DNA from: Candidatus Litorirhabdus singularis
Lineage (GTDB): Bacteria; Pseudomonadota; Gammaproteobacteria; Pseudomonadales; Halieaceae
DNA: 64,000 bases
Direction of reading: 5' to 3'
Assembly: GCF_026262625.1 (NCBI RefSeq)
Contig: NZ_SHNN01000001.1
Span: 620,001 to 684,000, forward strand
Part shown: positions 38,323-48,936 of the stretch, piece by piece
How positions within the stretch are numbered: the first letter of the stretch is position 1
How the letters are laid out: each line of letters opens with the position of its first letter
Position numbers and translations under genes: made by a program
Notes under the pieces: model-generated
Seen by the model: only the letters and a program-made list of their open reading frames with translations
The model's database searches: none
Told to the model about the DNA's origin: nothing

Positions 38323-38509
38323 GTTAAAAACTCCGCCTGGCATCGCGCAGCTCACCCGACAGACAGGCCAGCAAGGCATGAAATAGAGAGGAAAATATCG
38401 GCGCGAGACTCATAGCGCACAAATTCTACTGTAGCGCCTGTTGCTGTACCATCACTGGAGACCGCCGATTGCCTCCGCTGACCAGGATTCCCATTATAAA
38501 AGGCATGTT

Positions 38510-39964
38510 ATGCACAAACCACTGACCCTGACCACAGCGCTGGCGCCCCTGGTTTTACTAGTCAGTTTGCTGGCCTTGTCGGTATTGCTGTTTGGCGCGG
38601 ATTCTTCCTACGGTGCCAATCAGGTAGCACTCCTGTTCAGCGCCGCGTTTACTGGCCTGGTGGGACTGCACCGTGGGCTCAGCTGGCGCGACATTGAGCA
38701 AGGTATACAGGACGCTATCAGCATGTGCGTTGCCCCACTGTTGATTCTTATGGCAGTCGGAATGCTGATCGGCGCCTGGATTTTGGCGGGGACCATACCG
38801 GCGCTGATTTATTACGGGGTAGAGATACTTAACCCGACCTATTTCTATGCCGCCAGCGCTCTTATTTGCGCCATTATCGCCACCAGTATCGGCTCTTCAT
38901 GGACCGTCGCTGGGACCATGGGTATCGGCCTCATGGCGATTGCCGGCAGCTTCGGCCTGTCGCCAGCCATCGCTGCTGGCGCCATCATATCGGGGGCCTA
39001 CTTCGGCGATAAGCTGTCTCCGCTTTCCGATACCACCAATCTGGCAGCCGCCGTAACGGGCGTTGACCTGTTCAGTCATATTCGCCACATGCTTTGGACC
39101 ACGGTACCGAGTTTCGCTATCGCACTGATCATATTCAGCCTGATCGGCGGCGAAGCAGCCACTCCGCCCAGCGAGATCGCCGAGCTGCGCCAAAATATGA
39201 CCGAGCAATTCAATCTTGGCCTGCATCTACTGCTGCCTCTGCTGATAATGCTAGGCTTGGCCTGGCGCAGAGTTGCGGCATTGCCTGCCATATTAATCAG
39301 CACCCTCATGGGAGTGTCATTTGCGCTGTTGTTTCAACCGCAGGCTGTCATGGCATTGGCCGGCGATGCACACGGGCTATCGACACCCCTGTTAAAACTC
39401 AAAGGCGTCTGGATCAGCCTGTTCAGCGGGTTCACCTCCAGCAGCTCCAGCCCCTTCCTTGACCAGCTGCTGTCCAAAGGTGGCATGGCCAGCATGCTCA
39501 ATACCGTGTCCTTGATCATCTGCGCCATGGCAATGGGTGGCACCCTGCAACGCGTTGGCATTCTCGAATACCTGGTCAATGCTGCGCTCAAACGGGCACA
39601 CAGCAAGGGCGCTCTGATTGCCACTACCGTCGCCACCTGCACCACCACCAACCTGATGACTGCCGATCAATTTATCGCCATATCTATACCGGGCACCATG
39701 TACCGAGCAGAATTTGATCGCCGCGGAATATCCCGGCTCGATCTGTCACGCACGCTGGAGGATTCTGCCACGCTGACCTCTGCTTTAGTGCCCTGGAATA
39801 CCTGTGGAGCCTATATGGCGGCGACGCTAGGAGTGGCAACTCTAAGCTACGCGCCTTTCGCATTTTTTAACTACCTGTGCCCGCTAATCGCCATCATTTA
39901 TGGCTATGCCGGCATAGGCCAAAAGTTGGCAGACACTGCCGGACCGCAAGGATCTAGAGCATGA
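38510..39964 (+). CDS. NhaC-family Na+/H+ antiporter
   Basis: A 484-residue inner-membrane transporter with about 11-12 spans of the NhaC family. The ISGAYFGDKLSPLSDTTNLA motif and the later TTNLMTADQFIA are diagnostic. It exchanges sodium for protons, or in some members malate/lactate or amino acids. The ATG at 38510 has AAAGG 6 nt upstream, so the in-frame extension to 38441 is not used. It overlaps the thioesterase gene by 4 nt. A sodium antiporter fits a marine habitat. Confidence 0.92.
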   Translation: MHKPLTLTTALAPLVLLVSLLALSVLLFGADSSYGANQVALLFSAAFTGLVGLHRGLSWRDIEQGIQDAISMCVAPLLILMAVGMLIGAWILAGTIPALIYYGVEILNPTYFYAASALICAIIATSIGSSWTVAGTMGIGLMAIAGSFGLSPAIAAGAIISGAYFGDKLSPLSDTTNLAAAVTGVDLFSHIRHMLWTTVPSFAIALIIFSLIGGEAATPPSEIAELRQNMTEQFNLGLHLLLPLLIMLGLAWRRVAALPAILISTLMGVSFALLFQPQAVMALAGDAHGLSTPLLKLKGVWISLFSGFTSSSSSPFLDQLLSKGGMASMLNTVSLIICAMAMGGTLQRVGILEYLVNAALKRAHSKGALIATTVATCTTTNLMTADQFIAISIPGTMYRAEFDRRGISRLDLSRTLEDSATLTSALVPWNTCGAYMAATLGVATLSYAPFAFFNYLCPLIAIIYGYAGIGQKLADTAGPQGSRA

Positions 39965-40419
39965 GCACGATCAAATGGGATTTCGACAAACCCTTTACTC
40001 ATCAATTCACAGTACAGCACGGCGACATAGACGGGCTCAAGCACACAAACAATACCGTCTATGTGAAGTGGTGCGAGCAGACCGCCTGGGCTCATTCAGT
40101 CTCTCTTGGGCTTGATCTCGACAGCTATCAAAGGCTGGACCGGGCTATGGTAATCGCACGCAGTGAATTCGACTATTTGGCGGCCAGCAAGCTCGGTGAC
40201 AGCGTTACCGCCGCCACCTGGATCGTCAACTGGGACGGCAAACTCAGCATGCACCGACACTTTCAAATAGTCCGTGACAGCGATCAGAAAACCCTGTTGC
40301 GCAGTAAGGTCAAGTTCGTCTGCATTGCCTTGAGCAGCGGCCGACCCTGTCGCCTGCCAGAGGAGTTTCGCGACAGCTACGGCGCTGTTGTCCTAAATCC
40401 ACCGCCCGGCCGCAGCTAA
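39961..40419 (+). CDS. Hotdog-fold acyl-CoA thioesterase, FadM/YbgC-like
   Basis: A 152-residue hotdog protein of the 4HBT type. The motif DIDGLKHTNNTVYVKWCEQTAW has the catalytic Asp followed by the N-x-x-Y element. It would hydrolyse acyl-CoA or acyl-ACP thioesters; chain length is unknown. It shares ATGA with the antiporter gene, and no functional link between them is clear. Confidence 0.88.
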   Translation: MSTIKWDFDKPFTHQFTVQHGDIDGLKHTNNTVYVKWCEQTAWAHSVSLGLDLDSYQRLDRAMVIARSEFDYLAASKLGDSVTAATWIVNWDGKLSMHRHFQIVRDSDQKTLLRSKVKFVCIALSSGRPCRLPEEFRDSYGAVVLNPPPGRS

Positions 40420-40423
40420 TCAG

Positions 40424-41359
40424 TCAAGCCTGCGCCCACGGAAACGTCAGCACCTTATCAATATCATCCATTTCCAGTTGCAACATTAACAACCGATCAA
40501 GCCCCAGCGCTATTCCACTACAATCCGGTAAGCCTGCCTCCAGAGCCGCCAGCAGGCGCTGATCAATTGGCCGCTGAGCACTGCTTAAAGCCGGGTGCTG
40601 TAAATCTTTCTGGAAGCGTCGCAACAACTCTTCAGGATCGGCTAACTCGCAGTATGCGTTGGCCAACTCCAGACCGCCGCCGTAGACTTCAAAACGGTCA
40701 CTGACGACGATGCCGTCGCGCTCGCAGAGCCGAGCCAGGGCACATTGGCTAGCAGGATAATCGTATACCACCAACAGCGTGGTGGCACTGAGCCGGGGTT
40801 CAATAACGTGTGTCATCAGCAAGCTCAGCCAGTCATCCCGGTCAGCGCTTACAAAGTTGGTTTCCACATGCAGCGCAGCCAGGTGCTGAAGTTGCTCCAG
40901 ACTGGCTTGATGCGGCTCGACCCCCAAGTGATCAAGGAACAACTGACGATAGCTGATACGTTCCCAGCTCCAACCCGGCAACAGAGGGCGCAATAAATCC
41001 TCGACCTCTTGCATCAGGTCGGTGCTGGCAAAACCAGGCCGATACCACTCCAGCATGCTGAATTCAGGATTGTGACGCGAGCCTGCCTCTGCGCCACGAA
41101 AGGCTTTACATATTTGGAATATTGGCCCGCTGCCAGCGGCCAACAAGCGCTTCATCGCGTACTCTGGTGATGTCTGCAAATAGCGGCTGGCAGCAGTCAG
41201 CACCTGCACGCTGGGGTCAGTTACCGGCGCCGCACACAGCAGCGGTGTTTCTACCTCCAGCACCTCACGCTCGGCAAAAAACTGACGTACCGCAGACAGC
41301 AGTGCTGCCCGAGCACGCATAACATCGAGATCAGCGGTCGGTCGCCAATCCGGATCCAT
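40424..41359 (-). CDS. epmA: EF-P lysine aminoacylase EpmA (GenX/PoxA)
   Basis: A class II lysyl-tRNA synthetase paralogue that lacks the anticodon-binding domain and attaches beta-lysine to EF-P. The 311-residue protein has motif 1 (EVETPLL), motif 2 (FQICKAFRGAEAGSRHNPEF) and motif 3 (GIALGLDRLLML). E. coli EpmA has 325 residues. The ATG at 41359 follows the efp stop by 3 nt. The partner EpmB, which makes beta-lysine, is not found here. Confidence 0.95.
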   Translation of the reverse strand: MDPDWRPTADLDVMRARAALLSAVRQFFAEREVLEVETPLLCAAPVTDPSVQVLTAASRYLQTSPEYAMKRLLAAGSGPIFQICKAFRGAEAGSRHNPEFSMLEWYRPGFASTDLMQEVEDLLRPLLPGWSWERISYRQLFLDHLGVEPHQASLEQLQHLAALHVETNFVSADRDDWLSLLMTHVIEPRLSATTLLVVYDYPASQCALARLCERDGIVVSDRFEVYGGGLELANAYCELADPEELLRRFQKDLQHPALSSAQRPIDQRLLAALEAGLPDCSGIALGLDRLLMLQLEMDDIDKVLTFPWAQA

Positions 41360-41362
41360 CAA

Positions 41363-41929
41363 TCAGGCTTTTCCGCGCCCAACATACTCACCGGTGCGGG
41401 TATCGATGCGCACGATATCGTCAGTACTTAAAAAAAGCGGTACTTTGACAATCGCGCCAGTGACTAATGTAGCCGGCTTGCTGCCACCGCTGGCAGTATC
41501 ACCCTTGAGACCGGGGTCTGTCTCAGCGATTGCCAGCTCAACAAAATTGGGCGCGGTGACGCTCAGGGGAGCGTCGTTATATAGCGTGACCTCACAGCGG
41601 TCCTGCTCTTTGAGCCATTTTGCGGTCTCACCAACAGCGGTCTCATCAGCCTGATACTGCTCGTAGGTCTCGGGTTCCATAAAGTGCCAGAATTCACCAT
41701 CGGTATACAAATACTCCATGGTCCGATCCATCACATCAGCAGCCTCAAGCGAGTCCCCCGACTTAAATGTGCGCTCCCACACCCGTCCAGTGCGCAAGTT
41801 TTTCAACCTGACTCGAGCGAAAGCCTGGCCCTTGCCCGGCTTCACAAACTCATTTTCGACAATACTGCAGGGATCTCCCTCCAGCATTACTTTTAATCCG
41901 GATTTAAACTCGCCGGTGGATATGGCCAT
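41363..41929 (-). CDS. efp: Translation elongation factor P
   Basis: EF-P relieves ribosome stalling at polyproline stretches. The 188-residue protein has the three-domain KOW/OB/OB structure. Lys33 in KPGKGQAF is the residue modified by EpmA (Lys34 in E. coli). The C-terminus [14 protein letters not shown] is standard for the family. It is first in an efp-epmA operon and divergent from the PilZ-like gene. Confidence 0.97.
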   Translation of the reverse strand: MAISTGEFKSGLKVMLEGDPCSIVENEFVKPGKGQAFARVRLKNLRTGRVWERTFKSGDSLEAADVMDRTMEYLYTDGEFWHFMEPETYEQYQADETAVGETAKWLKEQDRCEVTLYNDAPLSVTAPNFVELAIAETDPGLKGDTASGGSKPATLVTGAIVKVPLFLSTDDIVRIDTRTGEYVGRGKA

Positions 41930-41961
41930 CTTGGTCTCTCGGTCGTCTTCAACAGGGCGCT

Positions 41962-41990
41962 ATGATACCGCTTGTCCCGGGCAATGGCAC
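41962..41990 (-). promoter_or_regulatory. Candidate sigma-70 promoter of efp-epmA
   Basis: On the minus strand GTGCCA (41990-41985), 17-bp spacer, TATCAT (41967-41962). Leader about 25 nt. The 286-bp gap beyond also holds a 7-bp inverted repeat ATCGGTT/AACCGAT (42117-42123, 42162-42168) of unknown meaning. Confidence 0.48.
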
Positions 41991-42215
41991 TCATCGAAAA
42001 AAGTAGCCATCACTGCCAAACTTCTCAATTTTTATCCCGAACACCGGCAGCGAACAAAATCGTGAAAATTTGGGACACGCCACAAAACTGAGAAAAAGCA
42101 TGATACAGTCGTCCTAATCGGTTGAATTTTAAGCTATAGTGAGTTCAATAACTTCTGTGAAAACCGATAAAAGTGTACTTCGAATAAAGAGACCGAATAA
42201 CGAAGCGCGAGTACT

Positions 42216-43994
42216 ATGAGTAATAGCGAACCCATTAAGTTACGTATCCCGCGGCAAGATCTTGCGGAATTCACCGTGTTCGGACTGACCGCTGAGCAGG
42301 CCGAACGTTGGGTCGAAACACTGCCTATTACCAATACAGTGCTGGTTACCCAGCAACTGCGTGATGCCATTGGCGAACTCAATCGTACCAACCTGCGCCC
42401 CGATTTGCGCTTTCAAATTCTTGAGACCTTACGCCCCACGGCCGACATGGTCTTGACCGCTATGCGCCACTACTATCTTAACCAACCGGTGCTGCTTCCT
42501 GAAGAACCGCGTAAGGCCAGTCGCCTGGCGCGCAGCCTGCTCGAGATTCTGGCCACCGGTTACACGATTAGCGCGATTCATACTATTCAGCAGCGCGAGT
42601 CACTGGCTGGCGTTAATCCGGCAAAACTGGTTTGCCAGGCAATACACCGGGCGATAACCACCGCCAGCATGAAGCTACTGCTGTCTTACCAACTTTACCA
42701 GCCGGTCGAACTCAACGCGTGGACAGAGCTGCATCAGCTTTACATGCTGTCGGAGCGCCAACAACTGACTAGCCAGATTGTCGGCGACAACCTGTTCGGT
42801 GATGGCAGCATTGCTGAGACTTATCTGCGCGGGCTGATGCTGGGCTGCTGCAAGCCCAATCAATTACGACAAAGAGACCTTTCAGGCGTATTCAAAGGCC
42901 TGCGTGACTGGGTCCGCCATACAGAATTACTCAACCCGGGTCAGGGCAATGGTTTGTTTCTGGTCGATTTGGCTAGCGACTACCCGCCAATATACAGCTC
43001 GCTATACAGCGATGTACCAGGGCCCAACTGTCGCCTGATCAATACTGACAGCCTGGTCAAGCATCTGGACAGCGTTAGTGAAGATGCTGGCGATCGCGCC
43101 ATTGTATTCGACAAGGACAATGCGGTTTCCCCCAACGTACTCGATCACATCATCACCGCCTGGGGCGTGATGAGTAAGCGTAATTTCGCCAGAGCATCGG
43201 CACAAGACAAACTGTGGGTATCGGTTGGTCTGAGTAACACACACTATTATGTCTCCGGCGGTATCGATTTCGACGAAATGATTGCCGGAGCTACTGCGAC
43301 ACCTGCTGGCAACAATCCGTTTGACGACAGCAATCAGCCCCATGAGAAAGATGTGTGGGATAGTGCTTTCGCCAATGAAGATGATGAGGCCGAGGTCATT
43401 GATCTCAGTGATCTGGAATTTCATCTGCGTGAGGCAAAAATTCCTGCAGATACAGGTGAGCGTCACCCTGTATTCCCAGCACGCATGACCAACGTCAGCC
43501 CCGGCGGTTATTGCCTGGAATGGTCTGCCGAAATTCCCAGCCATGTCAAAACCGGTGATGTCATTTCCGTGCGCGAAGTCGACAACAGTGCCTGGAGCAT
43601 TGCGGTGATTCGCTGGGTAAGTCAGGTGCGAGAAGACACTACCCTGCTTGGCGTCGAGCTGCTGAGCCCGCGAGCCGAACCTTGCGCAGCACGCATCCAA
43701 CACAAAACAGGTGAAGACGGCGAGCTCATGCGAGCCCTGTTGTTACCCGAGATCAAGTTGGTTGGTCAGCCCTATACGCTGGTCACACCCCGCGCAGGCT
43801 TCAAAGAGCGCCAGAAGGTGACTCTGATTCGCAACGGCGAGGAATCCTACATCCAGCTGTTCAAAAAGGTAGCCTCAACAGCCGCTTACAATCAGTTTGA
43901 GTTCCGCTATATTCAGCATCTGGAAGAGGTCGCAATGCGCGATCGGGGCGACATCATTAACACCCAGTTCGAGTCTTTCTGGAACAATATCTAA
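42216..43994 (+). CDS. Large protein of unknown function with PilZ-like C-terminal domain
   Basis: A 592-residue soluble protein with no signal peptide or membrane segment. The first about 330 residues are mostly helical and unrecognised. Residues about 375-405 are acidic and low in complexity, a likely linker. A PilZ-like barrel follows from about 410, with the N-x-S-x-x-G motif at Asn426-Gly431 (NVSPGG) and the usual GDVISVRE and LLGVELLS strands. The RxxxR half of the c-di-GMP site is not clear (ERHPVFPAR has Arg at wrong spacing), so binding is doubtful. Divergent from efp, convergent with serB. Confidence 0.75.
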   Translation: MSNSEPIKLRIPRQDLAEFTVFGLTAEQAERWVETLPITNTVLVTQQLRDAIGELNRTNLRPDLRFQILETLRPTADMVLTAMRHYYLNQPVLLPEEPRKASRLARSLLEILATGYTISAIHTIQQRESLAGVNPAKLVCQAIHRAITTASMKLLLSYQLYQPVELNAWTELHQLYMLSERQQLTSQIVGDNLFGDGSIAETYLRGLMLGCCKPNQLRQRDLSGVFKGLRDWVRHTELLNPGQGNGLFLVDLASDYPPIYSSLYSDVPGPNCRLINTDSLVKHLDSVSEDAGDRAIVFDKDNAVSPNVLDHIITAWGVMSKRNFARASAQDKLWVSVGLSNTHYYVSGGIDFDEMIAGATATPAGNNPFDDSNQPHEKDVWDSAFANEDDEAEVIDLSDLEFHLREAKIPADTGERHPVFPARMTNVSPGGYCLEWSAEIPSHVKTGDVISVREVDNSAWSIAVIRWVSQVREDTTLLGVELLSPRAEPCAARIQHKTGEDGELMRALLLPEIKLVGQPYTLVTPRAGFKERQKVTLIRNGEESYIQLFKKVASTAAYNQFEFRYIQHLEEVAMRDRGDIINTQFESFWNNI

Positions 43995-44035
43995 CCGACG
44001 CAAGTGGTCTGGCGCCAGCTCATCACGGCCCACCG

Positions 44036-45265
44036 TTACAACTTATCGCTCAAGTCTGACTGATGGCGATCGCTGATCCCCAGCAAGTATAAAATACCGT
44101 CCAGACCCAAGGTAGAAATTGAATGCCCCGCACTTTGTTTTACCAGCGGCTTGGCGCGAAAAGCGATACCAAGCCCGGCAATACTCAGCATGGGTAAATC
44201 ATTGGCACCATCTCCCACACTGATCACCTGCTGCAGATCAATGCCTTCACGCTTGGCAATATCGCGCAGCAGCTCGGCCTTACGCTGGCCATCGACCACC
44301 TGCCCGGTAACCCGGCCGGTCACTTTGCCTTCAATAATTTCCAGTTCATTGGCATAAACATAGTCAATGCCAAACATTTGCTGCAAGCGTTCACCGAAGT
44401 AAGTAAAGCCGCCGGATAAAATGGCAGTGCGATAACCCAGTGATTTTAAAGTATCAATGAGTAGGCTGGCGCCTTCGGTTACCGGCAAGCGCGCTGCAAC
44501 CTTGGCCAAAACTGATTCATCCAGACCTTTGAGCAATGCGACCCGGCGGCGGAAGCTCTCGGTAAAGTCTAACTCACCGCGCATCGCGGCTTCGGTAATG
44601 GCGGCGACCTCCTCACCAACGCCGGCTTCCTTGGCCAGTTCGTCAATCACCTCGGCCTCAATCAGGGTAGAGTCCATATCAAAGGCGACCAGGCGCCTGT
44701 TTCGCCGATACTTATTGTCTTCCTGAAACGCGATATCAATATCGAGTTCACTGGCAAGCTCCAACAGGTCCTGACGAAACTGTTGCGGACTATCGACATT
44801 CCCGCGCACCGAAAACTCCACACAGGCTTTGTCGAGCCGGGTCTCACTACCCAGCGGAATGCGCCCTGAAAGCCGATTGATGCTATCAATATTCAGCTCG
44901 GCAGCCGCAATGATAGATGTGATTCGGGAGATATGGCGCGCCGTGATCTTACGCGCCAGCAGAGTAACAATATAACGTGGGCGCCCCTGTCCGGACACCC
45001 ATTGGCCGTAGCTGTCTTCGGTGATCGGGGTAAAGCGCACCTGCATACCTAACTCGTAGGTACGAAACAGTATGTCCTTAAGCACCGAAGAGTGTGACTG
45101 GGATTCCGGCATCTCCACCAAAACGCCCAGCGATAAGGTGTCATGAATTACCGCCTGCCCTATATCCAGCACATTGACATCAAAGCCGGCCAGGATATCG
45201 GTGACAGAAGCTGTCAATCCGGGTTTGTCTTCACCGGAGATATTTATCAGCAAAACTTCCTTCAA
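44036..45265 (-). CDS. serB: Phosphoserine phosphatase
   Basis: Final step of serine synthesis. The 409-residue protein has two N-terminal ACT domains (about 1-170) and a C-terminal HAD phosphatase with DMDSTLIEAE (motif I, nucleophile and acid/base Asp), ILSGGF (motif II) and GDGANDLPML (motif III). The long, double-ACT form is that of Pseudomonas and mycobacteria, while E. coli SerB is shorter (322). Divergent from the AhpA-like gene with 73 bp between starts, as in E. coli serB/ytjB. Confidence 0.95.
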   Translation of the reverse strand: MKEVLLINISGEDKPGLTASVTDILAGFDVNVLDIGQAVIHDTLSLGVLVEMPESQSHSSVLKDILFRTYELGMQVRFTPITEDSYGQWVSGQGRPRYIVTLLARKITARHISRITSIIAAAELNIDSINRLSGRIPLGSETRLDKACVEFSVRGNVDSPQQFRQDLLELASELDIDIAFQEDNKYRRNRRLVAFDMDSTLIEAEVIDELAKEAGVGEEVAAITEAAMRGELDFTESFRRRVALLKGLDESVLAKVAARLPVTEGASLLIDTLKSLGYRTAILSGGFTYFGERLQQMFGIDYVYANELEIIEGKVTGRVTGQVVDGQRKAELLRDIAKREGIDLQQVISVGDGANDLPMLSIAGLGIAFRAKPLVKQSAGHSISTLGLDGILYLLGISDRHQSDLSDKL

Positions 45266-45338
45266 GGTATGACTCTCAGGGGGAAAGCGCCTATTCTACC
45301 TGTTGCCTAAGGCACAAACTACTTGGACATTAACTCAA

Positions 45339-46580
45339 ATGGGTACACTTTTTGGCAACCTGGGCCTAACCCAGAGACTGGCTGTTATCAGCGGCGGCGC
45401 CTGCCTGCTGGTAGCGCTGTGCCTGACTGTGGTCGCCACCCTGTCGAGCCGCTATATCGTCGAGCAACAACAGGCCAGCCACGCCACTGAGTTAGCGAAA
45501 AAGCTGGCCGACCTCGCCGCCGGCGAACTGGCGGAAGGTAATTTGATCGGGCTGGAAGTGGTTTTGCAACGTCATTTAACACAGAATAATCTGGCTGGGA
45601 TCAGCGTTTACGACATCGAGGGCCGCGAGATTGGCAACGCCGGCGTGAGACAATCCGGCGACGCGGTTTTTTATGAAGTGCCACTCTCGATAGACAAGGA
45701 TCTCGCCGGCACCTTGCGAGTGGCGGTGCTACCAGGACAAGCGCTACGGGACCAGAAGAGCCTGGCACTGGGGCTCGTTCTGCTGGCGATTTTGCTGAGT
45801 CTGTTCGTCGCCGCTCTGAGCGCACAATGGGCGCAAAGGCCAGTGGCTCGATTGCGTAATGTGATTGATCAATTACAGACCGATCTGGCACTACCTGAAA
45901 CCGGAGAGCCGATAGACGAGCTGACAGAACTTGAACTCAGTGTCGCACGACTGCCGATAGAACTGTTGCGCAGAGGTCAGGAACCAGACCCGGATGCTAC
46001 CCACTTCGATAGCGCTGGGCTGCTCTATATCCGCTTGAACAGTCTGGAGAGTTATGTCGATACGCTCGATGAAACCTCGCTGCATCATCACACACTGGCG
46101 CAACAGCACTTGTTACAAAGCGTGGGCCAGATTTACGGCGGCGATCTTGATGTTAGTCGCCAATTTGGACTGTTAATGAGCTTTGGCGGTGAACATGCAG
46201 AGGGCGGCCCTATGCTGCGCGCTCTGTGCAGTGGCTGGCTGGTACAGCAACTCGCGCAGGCGCTGCAGCCGCGCTCCAATTTGCAACTAACGCTGTCGAT
46301 GGCTTGCGCCAGCAGCGAAGCCGGACCAAGCAGTCGCAGCGACATCTATCCAGGACTTTACTACCAACATCTGGTCGATGAGTTGGCTGATATGACAGCG
46401 CACAGCAGCGATCAAATTCAGGTACACACTTCAGTTAACGCCGCGGACCTTGGCGATAACGTGGAAGTGGAAATCACCTCCGGAGGAGGTTATCTCAACG
46501 GATTTTCCGCGCCGGTGCTGGAACGTTTGCAACGTCAGCTGCAATTGCTGCTGCGCCAGCTAGAGCGGAACCAGCCTTAG
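45339..46580 (+). CDS. AhpA/YtjB (Smp)-family inner-membrane protein
   Basis: A 413-residue protein with two membrane segments (about residues 16-37 and 139-161) around a periplasmic loop and a cytoplasmic C-terminal domain. It is identified by layout and by lying divergent from serB, as ytjB (smp) does in E. coli. The role of the family is poorly known. The start is uncertain: the ATG at 45339 ([10 protein letters not shown]) has no strong ribosome-binding site, and a TTG at 45303 is in frame. Its last 4 nt overlap the end of parC. Confidence 0.72.
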   Translation: MGTLFGNLGLTQRLAVISGGACLLVALCLTVVATLSSRYIVEQQQASHATELAKKLADLAAGELAEGNLIGLEVVLQRHLTQNNLAGISVYDIEGREIGNAGVRQSGDAVFYEVPLSIDKDLAGTLRVAVLPGQALRDQKSLALGLVLLAILLSLFVAALSAQWAQRPVARLRNVIDQLQTDLALPETGEPIDELTELELSVARLPIELLRRGQEPDPDATHFDSAGLLYIRLNSLESYVDTLDETSLHHHTLAQQHLLQSVGQIYGGDLDVSRQFGLLMSFGGEHAEGGPMLRALCSGWLVQQLAQALQPRSNLQLTLSMACASSEAGPSSRSDIYPGLYYQHLVDELADMTAHSSDQIQVHTSVNAADLGDNVEVEITSGGGYLNGFSAPVLERLQRQLQLLLRQLERNQP

Positions 46581-48847
46581 CTCTCAGCGACAGGCTTGCG
46601 CTGTACTTCCACTGCATCCACTTTTTGAAAACCACGCGGCAGCTTGTTACCTCGCCGGCCCCGTTCGCCCATATAGTGCTCCAGCTCTGAAAACTTCAGA
46701 TTAAGGTGGCGCTTGCCCGCGTAGATAACCAGACTGTCGACGTCTTTCATAACCTGTACCGACAACAGGAACTCCTCACGCGCGACTACTCTGGCGCCAG
46801 GTATGCTCAACATTTTGTTACCCTTGCCGCGGGCCAGTTGCGGTAAATCCGCCAGCGGAAATAGCAAGAGTCGACCCTCGTTGCTCACCGCCACCACATA
46901 AGAAGTGTCGACGTCAGTAATCGAAGCCGGCTGCAACACCTTGCTTCCCTTGGGCAAAGACAAAGCCACCTTACCCGCCCGGTTTTTGGTTTGCAGGTCT
47001 TGAATCTTGGCCACAAAACCATAGCCGGCATCACTGGCCAACAAATACAAGGTATCATCGACGCCGGTCATGATGCCCTCAAAGCTGGCACCCGACGGAG
47101 GATTGATGCGGCCGGTAACCGGTTCACCCTGACCACGGGCAGAGGGCAGATTATGTGTCGCCACGGTATAGGCGCGCCCGGTTGAGTCTAGAATCACTAT
47201 CGGCATATTAGTGCGACCCGACACCGACATTTTGTAACTATCACCCGATTTGTAGCTAAGCGCCTCGGGGTCAATGTCATGCCCTTTGGCCGCTCGAATC
47301 CAGCCTTTATCTGACATCACCACCGTGATCGGATCAGTGGTCAACAGCTCCATCTCAGTGAAGGCGCGCGCTTCTTCGCGCTCAGCCAAGGGCGAACGAC
47401 GTTCGTCACCAAACTCGTCAGCTACGGCAATCAACTCTTTCTTGATCAGGGTTTTCAAGCGTGCTTCAGAGCCCAGTGTTTTCTGCAACTGATCGCGCTC
47501 GGCGGCAAGTTCGTCCTGCTCACCACGAATACGGGTTTCTTCAAGCTTGGCCAGATTACGCAGTTTTAACTCGAGAATAGCTTCCGCTTGCACATCGCTG
47601 ATTTGGAACCTCTCCATCAGCGCTGGCTTGGGCTTGTCCTCGGTACGAATAATGTGAATAACTTCATCGATATTCAGGAACGCTGCCAGATAACCATCGA
47701 GTATATGCAGGCGACGCATTACCTTTTCAAGTCTGTATTCAAGGCGCCTGCGCACGGTGGAGGTGCGGAATTTTAGCCATTCCTTGAGAATCCGATCCAG
47801 TCCGCGCACGCCCGGTTGCCCGTTAGTGCCAATCATATTCAGATTGACGCGGTAGGTGCGCTCCAGGTCAGTGCTGGCAAACAGGTGGCTCATCAGCGAC
47901 TCTAGATCGACGCGGTTCGAGCGTGGAATAATGACCAGACGAGTCGGGTTTTCATGGTCAGATTCATCGCGTAAATCAGCAACCATTGGCAGCTTTTTCG
48001 CCTGCATCTGGGCCGCTATCTGCTCCAGTACCCGTGATCCCGATACCTGATGCGGCAACGCAGTTACCACAATATCTCCAGACTCAGCGCCCCACACCGC
48101 GCGCATGCGCAATCCACCGCGGCCACTCTCGTACATCGCGATAATATCTTCTCGCGGCGTGATGATCTCAGCATCGGTAGGAAAATCTGGTGCAATCACA
48201 TGTTCGCACAGGTCGCGCACCGTGGACTTCGGCTGCTCCAACATGCGGATGGTAGCAGTGACGACCTCACGGAGGTTATGTGGAGGGATATCTGTGGCCA
48301 TGCCCACGGCAATGCCGGTGGTGCCGTTCAGTAATATATTGGGTACCCGCGCCGGCAGTACTGAGGGCTCCTCTAAGGTGCCATCGAAATTCTGCACCCA
48401 GCCAACGGTGCCCTGACCCAGCTCTGATAACAGCACATCAGCATAGGCCGTAAGCCGGGACTCGGTATAACGCATTGCGGCAAAGGACTTAGGGTCATCC
48501 GGGGAACCCCAGTTGCCCTGACCGTCTACCAGTGGATACCGATAGCTGAAATTTTGCGCCATCAGCACCATAGCTTCATAAGCGGCGCTGTCGCCATGGG
48601 GATGAAACTTACCGATCACATCGCCGACGGTACGCGCCGACTTCTTGAATTTTGCTGAGGCCTTCAGGCCCAACTCACTCATGGCGTAAACGATCCGCCT
48701 TTGCACTGGCTTCAAGCCGTCGCCTATATTGGGCAGGGCGCGATCCAGAATGACATACATGGAATAATCCAGATACGCCTTCTCTGCATAGCTTTTCAAC
48801 GATATCTGTTCGATACCGTCATCATCAATTTCTATGGTGTCTGTCAT
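46577..48847 (-). CDS. parC: DNA topoisomerase IV subunit A
   Basis: Decatenates daughter chromosomes together with ParE. The 756-residue protein has the catalytic tyrosine Tyr127 in AAMRYTESR and the breakage-reunion core, then a six-bladed C-terminal domain. The quinolone-resistance positions appear wild type: Ser87 and Glu91 in [12 protein letters not shown]. parE is not next to it. The gene is downstream of the cyclic-nucleotide-binding gene by 89 bp. Confidence 0.97.
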   Translation of the reverse strand: MTDTIEIDDDGIEQISLKSYAEKAYLDYSMYVILDRALPNIGDGLKPVQRRIVYAMSELGLKASAKFKKSARTVGDVIGKFHPHGDSAAYEAMVLMAQNFSYRYPLVDGQGNWGSPDDPKSFAAMRYTESRLTAYADVLLSELGQGTVGWVQNFDGTLEEPSVLPARVPNILLNGTTGIAVGMATDIPPHNLREVVTATIRMLEQPKSTVRDLCEHVIAPDFPTDAEIITPREDIIAMYESGRGGLRMRAVWGAESGDIVVTALPHQVSGSRVLEQIAAQMQAKKLPMVADLRDESDHENPTRLVIIPRSNRVDLESLMSHLFASTDLERTYRVNLNMIGTNGQPGVRGLDRILKEWLKFRTSTVRRRLEYRLEKVMRRLHILDGYLAAFLNIDEVIHIIRTEDKPKPALMERFQISDVQAEAILELKLRNLAKLEETRIRGEQDELAAERDQLQKTLGSEARLKTLIKKELIAVADEFGDERRSPLAEREEARAFTEMELLTTDPITVVMSDKGWIRAAKGHDIDPEALSYKSGDSYKMSVSGRTNMPIVILDSTGRAYTVATHNLPSARGQGEPVTGRINPPSGASFEGIMTGVDDTLYLLASDAGYGFVAKIQDLQTKNRAGKVALSLPKGSKVLQPASITDVDTSYVVAVSNEGRLLLFPLADLPQLARGKGNKMLSIPGARVVAREEFLLSVQVMKDVDSLVIYAGKRHLNLKFSELEHYMGERGRRGNKLPRGFQKVDAVEVQRKPVAES

Positions 48848-48936
48848 GCCGGGACTCGTAGGTACTAATAGCTACTAATTAGACGCACCTGCCGTAACCG
48901 CAGTCACAGTAGGCCGGGCGGGATTGCGCAACGCGC

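Noticed and set aside
38323-38509. SOS (LexA) box upstream of the FAN1-like gene
   Set aside because: CTGT and related motifs occur but no CTGT-N8-ACAG with correct spacing was found, so DNA-damage control through LexA is not supported.
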